Shown: positions 15,993 through 24,500 of the stretch, in pieces
Layout: each line of letters starts with the position of its first letter
Position numbering within the stretch: position 1 is the first letter of the stretch
NCBI GenBank assembly: GCA_021793515.1
Contig: JAJYSP010000028.1
Span: forward strand, 1 to 32,833
Direction: 5' to 3'
Length of the DNA: 32,833 nt
DNA from: Actinomycetes bacterium
GTDB taxonomy: Bacteria; Actinomycetota; Acidimicrobiia; Acidimicrobiales; RAAP-2
Program-made: the position numbers and the translations under genes
The notes under the pieces: generated by a model
What the model saw: the letters and a program-made list of their open reading frames with translations, nothing else
Told to the model about the DNA's origin: nothing
Databases searched by the model: none

Positions 15993-17351
15993 ATGGAGGT
16001 ACGACGCACGCGTCGTCTCACGATCGGCGGATCAGCGCTCGCGCTGAGTCTGAGTCTGAGTCTGATCACGATGGGGACATCGATGGGAGCGGCGAGCGCT
16101 TCGACGAGGGCGCCCAAAGTCCCAGGGGTGACGGCGAAACAGGTGACCATTGGAGCGACGGTGCCATTGACCGGCATCGCGTCCCAGGGCTATAGCGAGG
16201 TCGCCAAGGCCGCGAACGCGGTCTTTACGTGGGTGAACCAGCATGGTGGGGTCAATGGTCGAAAGATCAAGTACGTCTTGAAGGATGACTGCTACGGCAC
16301 ACCGGGATTTGGGTGCACCGGGAATCCGAACACGGTCGCCCAGACTAAGGCGCTACTCGCGCTGCCGGTCTTTGCGACGGTTGGATCGCTCGGCACGCCG
16401 ACCCAGGACTCGGTGCGCGCACTGCTGAAGGCCAACCACGTCCCGCAGTTGTTCGTCAACTCTGGCTCCAAGGACTGGAACAACCCGAAGACCTACCCAG
16501 GCCTCTTCGGATGGCAGACCAGCTACACCACCGAGAGCAAGATCCTCGGTCAGTACATCAACGCCCACTTCGCCGGTCAGAAGGTCTGCTTCTTAGGCCA
16601 GAACGACGACTTTGGCGCTGACGGCCTGCTCGGTCTCAACTACGTCGGCGTCAATCCCGTCGACTCGGTCATGTACAACGTGGCCGGACTGGTCACCGGC
16701 GGCGGCGGCTACTTCACGCCGTTCATCTCGAAGTTCCAGTCGGATGGCTGCAAGGTCGTCGTGCTCGACACGATTCCCGGTGCGACTGACGCCGCGCTCG
16801 GCAACGCGCTCGCGCTCGGCTACTCGCCCCAGTGGGTCATCTCCAGCGTCGGTGCCGACCCGGTGACGGTGGACGCGGCCTTCGCCGGCAAGCCCTTCCC
16901 GGACCCCGAGATCGGCGCGATCTCGTTCAGCTACTTGCCCGCGACGTCAGACCCGTCGGTGTGGAACGGCTGGATGCGCACGGTCATGGCCAATGACAAG
17001 GCGGACTTCCCGAACTTCACGTCGACCACACCCCTCGATGGGAACATGGCCTACGGCATCGGCTGGGGCGTCGCGTTCGTCGAGGCGTTGAAGGCGGCGG
17101 GCCGCAACTTCACGCGAGCGAGCTTCCTGCACACGTTGATGTCGACGTCGTTCCAGACACCGGCTCTCGTTCCGCTGCGCTACTCGCCGACGAACCACCA
17201 GGGGCTGAACGGCGGCTACATCGTCAAGGTCACCAGCTCGTCGTCGACTTCGGTGCTCGACCGCACGGTGTACACGACGGGCTCGACCAAGTCGAGTCCG
17301 GTAGTGGTCACCTCGAAGTTGAGCACGGCCATCCCGGCCTGGCTGCAGTAA
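15993..17351 (+). CDS. Branched-chain amino-acid-type substrate-binding protein
   Basis: A 452-residue secreted protein of the Peripla_BP_6 (LivJ/LivK) family. A twin-basic-free signal peptide (RRTRRLTIGGSALALSLSL... to about residue 36) precedes VTAKQVTIGATVPLTGIAS, the standard first strand. HGGVNGRKIKYVLKDDCYG, LPVFATVGSLGTPTQDSV and YINAHFAGQKVCFLGQNDDF are conserved family parts. The start is supported by GGAGGGGGGAGA upstream. It lies 98 nt after livM, in the same direction, and is followed by a strong hairpin, so it probably is the last gene of the Liv unit. The ligand is not predictable. Confidence 0.9.
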   Translation: MEVRRTRRLTIGGSALALSLSLSLITMGTSMGAASASTRAPKVPGVTAKQVTIGATVPLTGIASQGYSEVAKAANAVFTWVNQHGGVNGRKIKYVLKDDCYGTPGFGCTGNPNTVAQTKALLALPVFATVGSLGTPTQDSVRALLKANHVPQLFVNSGSKDWNNPKTYPGLFGWQTSYTTESKILGQYINAHFAGQKVCFLGQNDDFGADGLLGLNYVGVNPVDSVMYNVAGLVTGGGGYFTPFISKFQSDGCKVVVLDTIPGATDAALGNALALGYSPQWVISSVGADPVTVDAAFAGKPFPDPEIGAISFSYLPATSDPSVWNGWMRTVMANDKADFPNFTSTTPLDGNMAYGIGWGVAFVEALKAAGRNFTRASFLHTLMSTSFQTPALVPLRYSPTNHQGLNGGYIVKVTSSSSTSVLDRTVYTTGSTKSSPVVVTSKLSTAIPAWLQ

Positions 17352-17366
17352 CTAACACACGTTCAA

Positions 17367-17402
17367 CGACGATGCCCCGGCGTGCGCGCCGGGGCATCGT
17401 CG
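17367..17402 (+). terminator. Strong perfect hairpin, probable terminator of the Liv operon
   Basis: CGACGATGCCCCGGCG and its exact 16-base complement surround a TGCG loop, 15 nt after the binding-protein stop. There is no U-tract, as is common in high-GC actinobacteria, so it may act as an I-shaped terminator or mRNA end stabiliser. Confidence 0.75.
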
Positions 17403-17407
17403 CGTTC

Positions 17408-17832
17408 GGGGCTATGCGGCTCCTGTGTAGAACGTGGGGATTGCCCGCCACTCGCTGGTGCACAACTGGCCAGCGTTCGGTGGATAACGGGTGAAATCAG
17501 GGGTAAAAGTTCTCGATTTCCCCACTCGTGGGTAAAGACCCCTTTCGCTCGGCCCACCGTTCTGGCACAGTGACACTCGTAGTTCACGGAGTACCGGTCG
17601 ACGATCGGCGAAACCGCAAGGGGACGTCGACGGAGGGGCGAGGGACCTCGAAAGAGGGACGGAGTCACTCACCGGGCGGTGGGGTTCGGCCCACCGTTCG
17701 CACGACGAATGCCGTGAGCACCGCCGTCACACGGTGGCCCGTCCGACACGGGTCAGCGCGAGACGTGCCTTCGGAGACCCCGAGAGGCTGGAGGGCTTGC
17801 CCACTGGTCACTCGGGGTCTTCGGCTTTTCAC
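17408..17832. repeat. 425-bp non-coding direct repeat, copy 1
   Basis: The segment from GGGGCTATGCGGCTCC to GGCTTTTCA recurs 601 bp downstream. The only difference I find is one T more in the GTCTTTCGG run at 17819-17822. Both flanks diverge abruptly. No terminal inverted repeats and no target duplication are visible, and open frames inside are unlike proteins, so it is not an ordinary IS. It starts 5 nt after the Liv terminator. Confidence 0.9.
17590..17830 (+). ncRNA. Candidate structured RNA, copy 1 (unassigned family)
   Basis: The right 240 nt of the repeat can form a chain of perfect stems: GTCGACG/CGTCGAC (17597-17603 with 17625-17631) around a GAAACCGCAAGG loop; CCTC-GAAA-GAGG (17646-17657); CGGTGGG/CCCACCG (17677-17696); a three-way junction closed by GCACG/CGTGC (17700-17704 with 17764-17768) holding CACCG/CGGTG and CCCGT/ACGGG; and a terminator-like GACCCCGAG/CTCGGGGTC (17776-17784 with 17811-17819) followed by TTTCGGCTTTT. 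The stated 5' end is a guess from TAGTTC at 17580. It is not RNase P, tmRNA, SRP or a riboswitch class I can recognise. Confidence 0.45.
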
Positions 17833-18008
17833 GCGTCACCACCATCGCGCTGACGTGCTTCGCTCCTCGGGGGATTGGTGGTGGCCCAGTGATGGCGTAC
17901 TCGCTGCACGGACCGAACGGTGTTGATCGTCTCGTCACCGCACGCGTTCGACACGAGCCACGAGCGTGGTGGCACCCGATGGAAGCCGGTCGCTCGTGTG
18001 TCGTGTCT
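17833..18008. other. 176-bp unique spacer between the two repeats
   Basis: This sequence is not related to the flanks outside the repeats. It contains an inverted pair CACCACCA...TGGTGGTG (about 17836 and 17875) and no credible gene. Confidence 0.4.
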
Positions 18009-18432
18009 GGGGCTATGCGGCTCCTGTGTAGAACGTGGGGATTGCCCGCCACTCGCTGGTGCACAACTGGCCAGCGTTCGGTGGATAACGGGTGAAATCA
18101 GGGGTAAAAGTTCTCGATTTCCCCACTCGTGGGTAAAGACCCCTTTCGCTCGGCCCACCGTTCTGGCACAGTGACACTCGTAGTTCACGGAGTACCGGTC
18201 GACGATCGGCGAAACCGCAAGGGGACGTCGACGGAGGGGCGAGGGACCTCGAAAGAGGGACGGAGTCACTCACCGGGCGGTGGGGTTCGGCCCACCGTTC
18301 GCACGACGAATGCCGTGAGCACCGCCGTCACACGGTGGCCCGTCCGACACGGGTCAGCGCGAGACGTGCCTTCGGAGACCCCGAGAGGCTGGAGGGCTTG
18401 CCCACTGGTCACTCGGGGTCTTCGGCTTTTCA
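18009..18432. repeat. 424-bp non-coding direct repeat, copy 2
   Basis: Nearly perfect copy of 17408-17832 in the same orientation, with a single-base deletion at about 18420-18422. It ends 135 nt before a GNAT gene whose own promoter lies at 18556. Confidence 0.9.
18191..18430 (+). ncRNA. Candidate structured RNA, copy 2 (unassigned family)
   Basis: All stems described for copy 1 are present, 601 nt further on, including the terminator-like GACCCCGAG/CTCGGGGTC pair (18377-18385 with 18412-18420). The only change is in the loop/tail after that stem. Preservation of every arm is expected from near identity, so it is not independent evidence for the fold. Confidence 0.45.
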
Positions 18433-18555
18433 ACGACAAAACTTGCTGGTGGGGCGTGAAGACCGTGCGCGGTTACGTCTCGGGCAGCGCGATACCGCGA
18501 CCGAGGGAAAGTTCTGGCGCTGTCGCTCGACGGATTGCGACGGGGACACGGGTCG
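18433..18555. other. Spacer between repeat copy 2 and the GNAT promoter
   Basis: No gene or repeat is seen here apart from the run-out of repeat copy 2 at its left edge. Confidence 0.35.
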
Positions 18556-18561
18556 TACACT
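18556..18561 (+). promoter_or_regulatory. Probable -10 hexamer (TACACT) for a leaderless GNAT mRNA
   Basis: TACACT ends 6 nt before the ATG at 18568, which places the transcription start at or next to the start codon. No ribosome-binding sequence precedes that ATG. Confidence 0.5.
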
Positions 18562-18567
18562 GCACCG

Positions 18568-19077
18568 ATGACGCTCGAACTTCGGCCCTTCACCGTGGAC
18601 GACGAGGAAGCTGCGCTGCGCGCCTGGCGGGCCTTTCGAGAAACCACCTTCGTGTTCCTCCTGTCGTATCACGAGGGGCAGCCGTGGGCCGAGTATGTGG
18701 CGTCCCTCGCGGACTACCGCGAGGGACGAAATCTCCCCGAAGGCCACGTGCCCGGCGCGATGCTCGCGGCAGTGGTCGACGGTGTGCTCGTCGGGCGCGC
18801 GTCGGTGCGCTTCGAGCTCAACGAGTACCTCGCGGCCTACGGCGGGCACATCGGCTACGCGGTCATCCCCGAGTACCGCCGCAGGGGCTACGCGAAAGCG
18901 ATCTTGCGCCAAGCCCTGCGGCTCGCCTCGGCCCACGGGGTCTCGCCGGTCCTGCTCACGTGCGACGACGCGAACGTCGGGTCGGCCACGGTCATCGAGC
19001 GGTGCGGGGGAGAGCTCGAGAGCGTCGGTCCGGATGAACACGGCGTGCTGTTTCGTCGCTACTGGGTACGCGTCTGA
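18568..19077 (+). CDS. GNAT N-acetyltransferase
   Basis: A 169-residue GNAT protein. MTLELRPFTVDDEEAALRAW opens the fold, HIGYAVIPEYRRRGYAKAIL holds the acetyl-CoA-binding RRRGYA motif (about residues 105-115), and VLLTCDDANVGSATVIERCGG is the typical C-terminal part with the conserved N...S. The region FRETTFVFLLSYHEGQPWAEYV is shared with the YjgM/DUF-type GNATs of actinobacteria. ATG at 18568 is supported by the immediately preceding -10 and the natural N-terminus. The substrate is unknown. It converges with the SRAP gene 14 nt downstream. Confidence 0.85.
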   Translation: MTLELRPFTVDDEEAALRAWRAFRETTFVFLLSYHEGQPWAEYVASLADYREGRNLPEGHVPGAMLAAVVDGVLVGRASVRFELNEYLAAYGGHIGYAVIPEYRRRGYAKAILRQALRLASAHGVSPVLLTCDDANVGSATVIERCGGELESVGPDEHGVLFRRYWVRV

Positions 19078-19091
19078 CGCGCCCGCGCCTT

Positions 19092-19784
19092 TCAGAAGAG
19101 CGGCGGGGTTTCGAGCGGTTCGATGAGCGAGGGGCCATCGTTGCGGATCGAGCCGACGGCCGGACCGACGCCGTGGTGGGTCAGGGTTCCCGGACGCGCG
19201 GGTCTGAGCAGCAACGCTCGCTCGTCGGGTCCGTACTGCGCCACGTCGAGCCACGTCGTGACGTCCTCGAGTTCGAGCACGACGGGCATCCGGTCGTGGA
19301 CGCCGTCCATGTCGGTGTTCGGGGTCGTCGTGATCACGGTGCAGGTCGCGACGGCCTCGTCGCTTGAGGACCAGTGCTCGTAGAGGCCGGCGAGCACGAT
19401 GGGCTGGGTGTCGCGACGGGTGAAGTAATGAGGTTGACGGTGATTCCCCGGTCGGTGATCCCACTCGTAGAACCCGTCGACGGGGATGACGCAGGGGCGC
19501 TTGGCGAAAGCGGCGCGGAACGATGGCTTCGCTGCGACCGTCTCGCCTCGGGCGTTAAAGAGTCGATTGGCGATCGCCGGGTCCTTCGCCCAGCTGGGTA
19601 TGAGCCCCCAGCGGTAACGGTCGAGCACCCGGGCGCCCTCACGGTCGCTCACCGCGACGAGTTGTTGGCGGGGTCCGACGTTCCAGCTCGGCTCCTGGTC
19701 GGGGTCTAGGCCGGCGGCGAGGGTCGCCTCGAGGAGTCGTGCGAGGCGGCTCGGTGGGCTGAACAGGGCGATTCGTCCGCACAT
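19092..19784 (-). CDS. SRAP/YedK (HMCES)-family abasic-site protein
   Basis: A 230-residue SOS-response-associated peptidase. It begins with MCGRIALF, leaving Cys2 as the residue that forms a thiazolidine link with abasic sites in single-stranded DNA. PSWNVGPRQQLVAV, RYRWGLIPSWAKDP, LFNARGETVAAKPSFR, CVIPVDGFYEW (catalytic Glu) and GVHDRMPVVLE (catalytic His) are all present. The protein shields AP sites from error-prone cleavage. ATG at 19784 follows GAGAGGAG. It is divergent from the SOS mutasome operon, with only 69 nt between the two starts, so the LexA box there may also control it (inference). Confidence 0.92.
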   Translation of the reverse strand: MCGRIALFSPPSRLARLLEATLAAGLDPDQEPSWNVGPRQQLVAVSDREGARVLDRYRWGLIPSWAKDPAIANRLFNARGETVAAKPSFRAAFAKRPCVIPVDGFYEWDHRPGNHRQPHYFTRRDTQPIVLAGLYEHWSSSDEAVATCTVITTTPNTDMDGVHDRMPVVLELEDVTTWLDVAQYGPDERALLLRPARPGTLTHHGVGPAVGSIRNDGPSLIEPLETPPLF

Positions 19785-19838
19785 AGGACTCCTCTCTGCT
19801 TTGACGATAGGCCGTTGGCGCGCGTCACCGGGACTGGG

Positions 19839-19844
19839 TACTCT
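19839..19844 (+). promoter_or_regulatory. Probable -10 hexamer (TACTCT) of the imuA'-imuB-dnaE2 operon
   Basis: TACTCT ends 9 nt before the ATG at 19854. TTGACG at 19801 is too far to be its -35. The LexA box begins 3 nt after the hexamer, so repressor would cover the transcription start. Confidence 0.5.
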
Positions 19845-19846
19845 TA

Positions 19847-19860
19847 CGAACATATGTTCG
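19847..19860. promoter_or_regulatory. LexA (SOS) box overlapping the imuA' start codon
   Basis: CGAACATATGTTCG is a perfect 14-bp palindrome that fits the Gram-positive/actinobacterial LexA consensus CGAAC-n4-GTTCG. It includes the ATG at 19854-19856. Downstream are the mutasome genes, which are known LexA targets in actinobacteria. It probably also influences the divergent SRAP gene 63 nt away. Confidence 0.88.
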
Positions 19861-20510
19861 CTTCTCCACCGATTCGACCCCCCGTCCCCCCCGAGCTGGC
19901 CGCCACGCTGCGCCCGGTGAGCTTCGCGACCAACCGGCGAATCGCCCTCGAGGAGCCGTGGCGCGGTCTCGTGCCCGGCGAGGGGCTGCGTCGCGGTTCG
20001 ACGGTCGCGATCCAGGCGCCGTCGGGGGCCGGGGGGCTGAGCCTGGCCCTGAGTCTGCTCGCCGGGGCGAGTTCGCGTGGTCACTGGGCGGCGGTGGTGG
20101 GCGTCGACGACCCCGGCGTGCTCGCCATGGCCGATCTCGGTGTCGACCTGCGTCGCGTGCTCTTCGTGCCGCGACCTCGGGGGGCGTGGGCCGAGTCGGT
20201 TGCGGACCTGCTCGACGGCGTGGACCTAGTGGTCGTGCGGCCCCCGTCGCGAGCGGCCATGGGCAGCGCGCGGGTGTTGACGGACCGGGTGCGCGAGCGC
20301 GGTGCGGTGCTGCTCGTGGTGAGCGAGTCCGCGTCGACCTGGCCCCTGCCGGTCGACCTCTCCTTCACGGTCACCCACGCGCAGTGGTCGGCGTCGTCTC
20401 GTCTCGAAGACCGCACGCTTCGCGTACGTATCGAGGGTCGCGCCGGTGTGCGTAGCGCCGAACACGTCGTCGTGCTGCCCGATCGTCGGGGACGGGCGGC
20501 GGGTGGCTGA
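19854..20510 (+). CDS. imuA': ImuA' RecA-like mutasome protein
   Basis: A 218-residue RecA-fold protein of the SOS mutasome. RGLVPGEGLRRGSTVAIQAP, then SGAGGLSLALSLLAG is in the position of Walker A but lacks the GK(S/T) signature, as in actinobacterial ImuA'. WAAVVGVDDPGVLAMADLGV and LVVVRPPSRAAMGSARVL continue the core. ImuA' bridges ImuB to RecA or DnaE2. ATG at 19854 lies in the LexA box; the frame is open further upstream but without a better start. The imuB ATG follows the stop directly, so the three genes form one SOS-induced operon. Confidence 0.82.
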   Translation: MFASPPIRPPVPPELAATLRPVSFATNRRIALEEPWRGLVPGEGLRRGSTVAIQAPSGAGGLSLALSLLAGASSRGHWAAVVGVDDPGVLAMADLGVDLRRVLFVPRPRGAWAESVADLLDGVDLVVVRPPSRAAMGSARVLTDRVRERGAVLLVVSESASTWPLPVDLSFTVTHAQWSASSRLEDRTLRVRIEGRAGVRSAEHVVVLPDRRGRAAGG

Positions 20511-21587
20511 ATGGAACGACTCATCGGTGTCTGGGTCGAGTCGCTGCGCGTCGAGGCCCTCGACGGCTCCACGTTGCGCGAGTCGCTCGCGCTCGTGGAC
20601 GCGCTCAGCGTGGTCTGTCCCTTCACCGAGCTGATCCATCTCGGCTTCTACGTGCTGCCCTCGCGGGGTCCGAGTCGGTTCTTCGGGGGCGAGGCGCGGG
20701 TGCTCGAGGTGGTGTCGACCGTGGTGCGCGACGTGCTCGGCCGCGAGGCGTCCCTCGGCGTGGCCGACGGTCTCGTCTGGTGCGAACTCGCGGCGCGCGA
20801 GGGCGTGGTGATCGCGCCGGGGGCGACGGACGAGTATCGGCGGTCGCGACCCCTTGCGGTGCTCGGCCGCCGCGACCTCGCCACGACCGGTCGTCGACTC
20901 GGGCTGAGGACGGTGGGGGACTTCGCCGACCTAGCCCGGGCACGGGTGAACGAGCGTTTCAGTGCGTCGGTGCTGGTGTTGCACCGGGTCGCGCGCGGCG
21001 AACTCGACGAGCTGCCTGGCCAACGTGACGCGCGCCTCGCCGCGCGACTCGGTCGTCTGCGCGAGGCCAATCGACCCGACGAGCAGCGGGGGTTCTTCGG
21101 CCAACGTGGGGCAGCCGACGACCGGGCGCACGCCGCCGCGCTGCGTCTGCGTCAACGGCTGGGGGCCGACGGCGTGGCCGTAGCCGCGCTGCGGGGTGGC
21201 CGTCTACCCCAGGACCGTGCGGCGCTTGTGCCGTGGGGTTCACCGACGGCGCCGTCCGAGGATGACGCGCCGTGGCCGGGCCAGTTGCGTGCGCCGTCGC
21301 CCGCGACGGTGTTCACCCATCGGGTGGCGGTCGAGCTGCGCGGCGCGGCGAACGTCACCGTGCGGGTGGACGCGCGTGGTTCGCTCAACACGCCACCGAC
21401 CACGTTCGCCTTCGCCTCGGGAAACGCGCGCGACGTGACCTGGTACGCGGGCCCCTGGCCGCTCGTCGAACGGTGGTGGGCGATCGGTCGGCGCCGGGCG
21501 CACCTGCAGGTGCTGCTCGACACCGGCGAGGCCCTACTGCTCGTCGCCGAGTCGGGTCGGTGGTCACTCGCGGGGGTCTACGACTGA
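20511..21587 (+). CDS. imuB: ImuB, catalytically inactive Y-family polymerase homologue (short form)
   Basis: A 358-residue member of the ImuB family. VCPFTELIHLGFYVLPSRGP, then SRFFGGEARVLEVV matches the middle of the Y-family palm/ImuB region, and RRLGLRTVGDFADLARARV is the helix-hairpin-helix thumb part. LREANRPDEQRGFFGQRGAAD and ALRLRQRLGADGVAVAAL lie in the little-finger region. The usual protein is near 500 residues. Here about 60 residues around the N-terminal finger are absent. The catalytic acidic residues of active Y polymerases are not seen. ImuB acts as a scaffold linking the beta clamp, ImuA' and DnaE2. The ATG abuts the imuA' stop and the TGA overlaps the dnaE2 ATG. Confidence 0.82.
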   Translation: MERLIGVWVESLRVEALDGSTLRESLALVDALSVVCPFTELIHLGFYVLPSRGPSRFFGGEARVLEVVSTVVRDVLGREASLGVADGLVWCELAAREGVVIAPGATDEYRRSRPLAVLGRRDLATTGRRLGLRTVGDFADLARARVNERFSASVLVLHRVARGELDELPGQRDARLAARLGRLREANRPDEQRGFFGQRGAADDRAHAAALRLRQRLGADGVAVAALRGGRLPQDRAALVPWGSPTAPSEDDAPWPGQLRAPSPATVFTHRVAVELRGAANVTVRVDARGSLNTPPTTFAFASGNARDVTWYAGPWPLVERWWAIGRRRAHLQVLLDTGEALLLVAESGRWSLAGVYD

Positions 21588-24500
21588 TGCCCGGGTACGG
21601 CGAACTACACGCCCACTCGGGGTTCAGCTTCCTCGACGGGGCGAGCGACCCCGAGGAACTCGTCGCCGAGGCCGCCCGGCTCGGCCTGACGGGGCTCGCG
21701 CTCACCGATCACCACGGGCTCTACGGGGTGGTCCGCTTCGCCGAGGCCGCGCGCGCCCTCGGGGTCGCCACGGTCTTTGGTGCGGAGCTGACCCTCGACG
21801 CCGACGACGATCGGGTGGGGGTGACGGATCCCTCCGGTGAGCACCTCGTCGTGCTCGCCCGCTCGCCGGCGGGCTACCGGGCCCTCTCGACGCTGCTCGC
21901 CGAGGCGCACCTGCGTCGTGGGGAGAAGGGTTCACCGCGCTTCAGCCTGGACGAGGTCGCCGCGGCGAGCCAGGAGTGGGTGGTGTTGAGCGGGTGTCGC
22001 AAGGGGCCGCTGACCCGTGCCCTCGTCGAGGCGGGCCCGCGCGCGAGCGATCGTGCGCTCGCTCGATTGGTCGAGGCCTTCGGTCGTGATCACGTGGTCG
22101 TCGAGCTGTGGGACCACGGTGCACCCGATGACGTCGCGCGCAACGACGTCCTCGCCGAGCTCGGTGTGCGTCGTGGACTGGCGGTGGTGGCGACGAACAA
22201 CGTGCACTACGCCACGCCCGACGCCTTCGCTCGGGCCAACGTTCTCTCGGCGATCCGCGCGCGGCGCAGCCTCGAGGCGATGCAGGGCTGGCTCGAGGCG
22301 TCACCCCTCGCGCACCTGCGCAGCGACGCCGAGCAGCGACGCCGGTTTGCGCGCTGGCCCGGGGTCGTCGACCTCGCCGGGGAGCTCAGCGCGCAGCTGG
22401 CCTTCGACCTGCGCCTGGTGGCGCCGAACCTTCCGCCGTTCGCGACGCCACCGGGGATGGACGAGCAGGCCTACCTCGAGCAGCTCGTCGAGGATGGCGC
22501 GGCGCGGCGCTACGGCGCACGCGGCGCCGAACGGGTGCCCGGCGCGTGGCGCCAGATCGACCACGAGCTCGCCGTGATCCGTCAGCTCGGCTTCGCGGGC
22601 TACTTCCTCACCGTGTGGGACATCACGGAGTTCTGCCGGCGTGAGAACATCTACTGTCAGGGTCGCGGCTCGGCTGCGAACTCGGCCGTGTGCTTCTCGC
22701 TCGGGATCACCAACGCCGACGCGGTGCGATTGAACCTCTTCTTCGAACGGTTCCTCTCGCCGGCGCGCGACGGCCCCCCCGACATCGACGTCGACATCGA
22801 ATCGGGCCGACGCGAGGAGGTCATCCAGTACGTCTACGCCCGCTACGGGCGCCGCCACGCGGCCCAGGTCGCCGCGGTCATCACGTACCGACCGCGCTCG
22901 GCGCTGCGCGACGTCGCGCGCGCGTTCGGCTACTCCGAAGACGAGGCGGACGCGATCCGAGACCGGGTCGACCGTCACACGATGACCCCACTCGGACCTG
23001 ACGTGCCCGAACTCGTCACGACCATGGCCGCACAACTGCTCGAGCGCCCGCGTCACCTCGGGATCCACTCGGCGGGCATGGTGCTCTGCGATCGACCGGT
23101 GATCGAGGTCTGTCCGGTTGAGTGGGGCCGCACGCCCGGACGCAGCGTGCTGCAGTGGGACAAGGACGACTGCGCGGCCATTGGTCTGGTGAAGTTTGAC
23201 CTGTTGGGACTCGGCATGCTCGACGCGCTGCATCGCGCTGTCGACCAGGTTCGAGCTTTCCACGGGGTGACGCTCGACCTCGGGTCCCTGCCCCAGGAGT
23301 CCGCCGTCTACGACCTGCTCTGCGAGGCCGACACCGTGGGGGTCTTCCAGGTCGAGTCACGCGCGCAGATGGCGACCCTGCCGCGCGTGCAGCCCCGATG
23401 CTTCTACGACCTCGTGATCGAGGTCGCCCTGATCCGCCCCGGCCCCATTCAGGGCCGCGCCGTGAACCCCTACATCCGCCGGCGCCGCGGCGAGGAACCG
23501 GTGACGTACCTGCACCCACGGCTTGAGCCGATCCTGCGCCGGACTCTTGGGGTGCCACTCTTCCAGGAGCAACTGATGGAGATGGCGGTCGCGGTCGCGG
23601 GTTTCTCGCCCGCCGAGGCCGACGAACTGCGCCAGGCCATGGCGGCGAAGCGCTCGGCGCTGCGCATGCTCAAGCTGAAGGGCCGCTTCTACGCCGGCAT
23701 GGCCGCCAACGGCATCCGCGGCGCCGCAGCCGACGAGCTCTTCGACGCGTTGTCGGCCTTCGCCAACTTCGGGTTCCCCGAATCTCACTCGGTCTCCTTC
23801 GCCCACCTCGTCTACTGCTCGGCCTGGATCAAACACCACTACCCGGCGGCCTTCCTCGCCTCGCTGCTGAACGCTCAGCCCCTCGGTTTCTGGTCGCCCC
23901 AGAGCCTGGTGGCCGACGCCCGTCGACACGGGGTCGCGGTGCGCCGACCCGACGTGAACGTGTCGGGAGTCGGCGCGACACTCGAGGGGCCGAGCGCCGC
24001 GCCCGCGGTTCGCCTCGGCCTGGGCGCCGTGCGCGGGATCGACGACGGACTCGCCGCGCGACTGGTCGCCGGTGCACCCTGGTCGGGTCCCGAGGACCTC
24101 GTGCGCCGTGCCGGGTGCTCGCAGACTCACCTCGAGTCACTGGCCGCCGCCGGTGCCCTCGACGCCTTCGGACCGTCACGGCGGGCTCTCACCTGGTCGG
24201 CTGGCGCGGCGGCCCAGTCATCGCCCGACCGGCTCGCCGGGGTCATCACGGGACTCGTCGCGCCGGCGCTCGCCACACCGACGCCGATGGAACGCGTCGC
24301 CGACGACCTCTGGGCGCTCGGGCTGACCCCCGAGGCGACGGCGATGGAGTTGATCCGTCCGACGTTGCGCGCGAGTGGCGTGGTGACGGCCGCCTCGCTG
24401 GTCGGCGCGGAGCAGACACGCGTGGCGGTGGCCGGTGTGGTCACGCATCGCCAGCACCCCGAGACCGCCCACGGCGCCGTCTTCCTCAACCTCGAGGACG

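Noticed and set aside
17478-17490. GTGGATAAC in the repeats as a DnaA box or replication origin
   Set aside because: It is a single box per copy with no cluster, no AT-rich unwinding region, and no dnaA, dnaN or rep gene near it.
17590-17830. c-di-GMP (GEMM-I), cobalamin or ydaO riboswitch for the repeat RNA
   Set aside because: GAAA loops and GGGACG are present but the core conserved strings of these classes are missing, and no suitable downstream gene follows copy 1.
17363-18269. Identical minus-strand open frames in both repeats (101-146 codons)
   Set aside because: They are identical only because the DNA is repeated. The translations are Arg/Ser/Pro-rich, have no family resemblance, no ribosome site, and run across the predicted stems.
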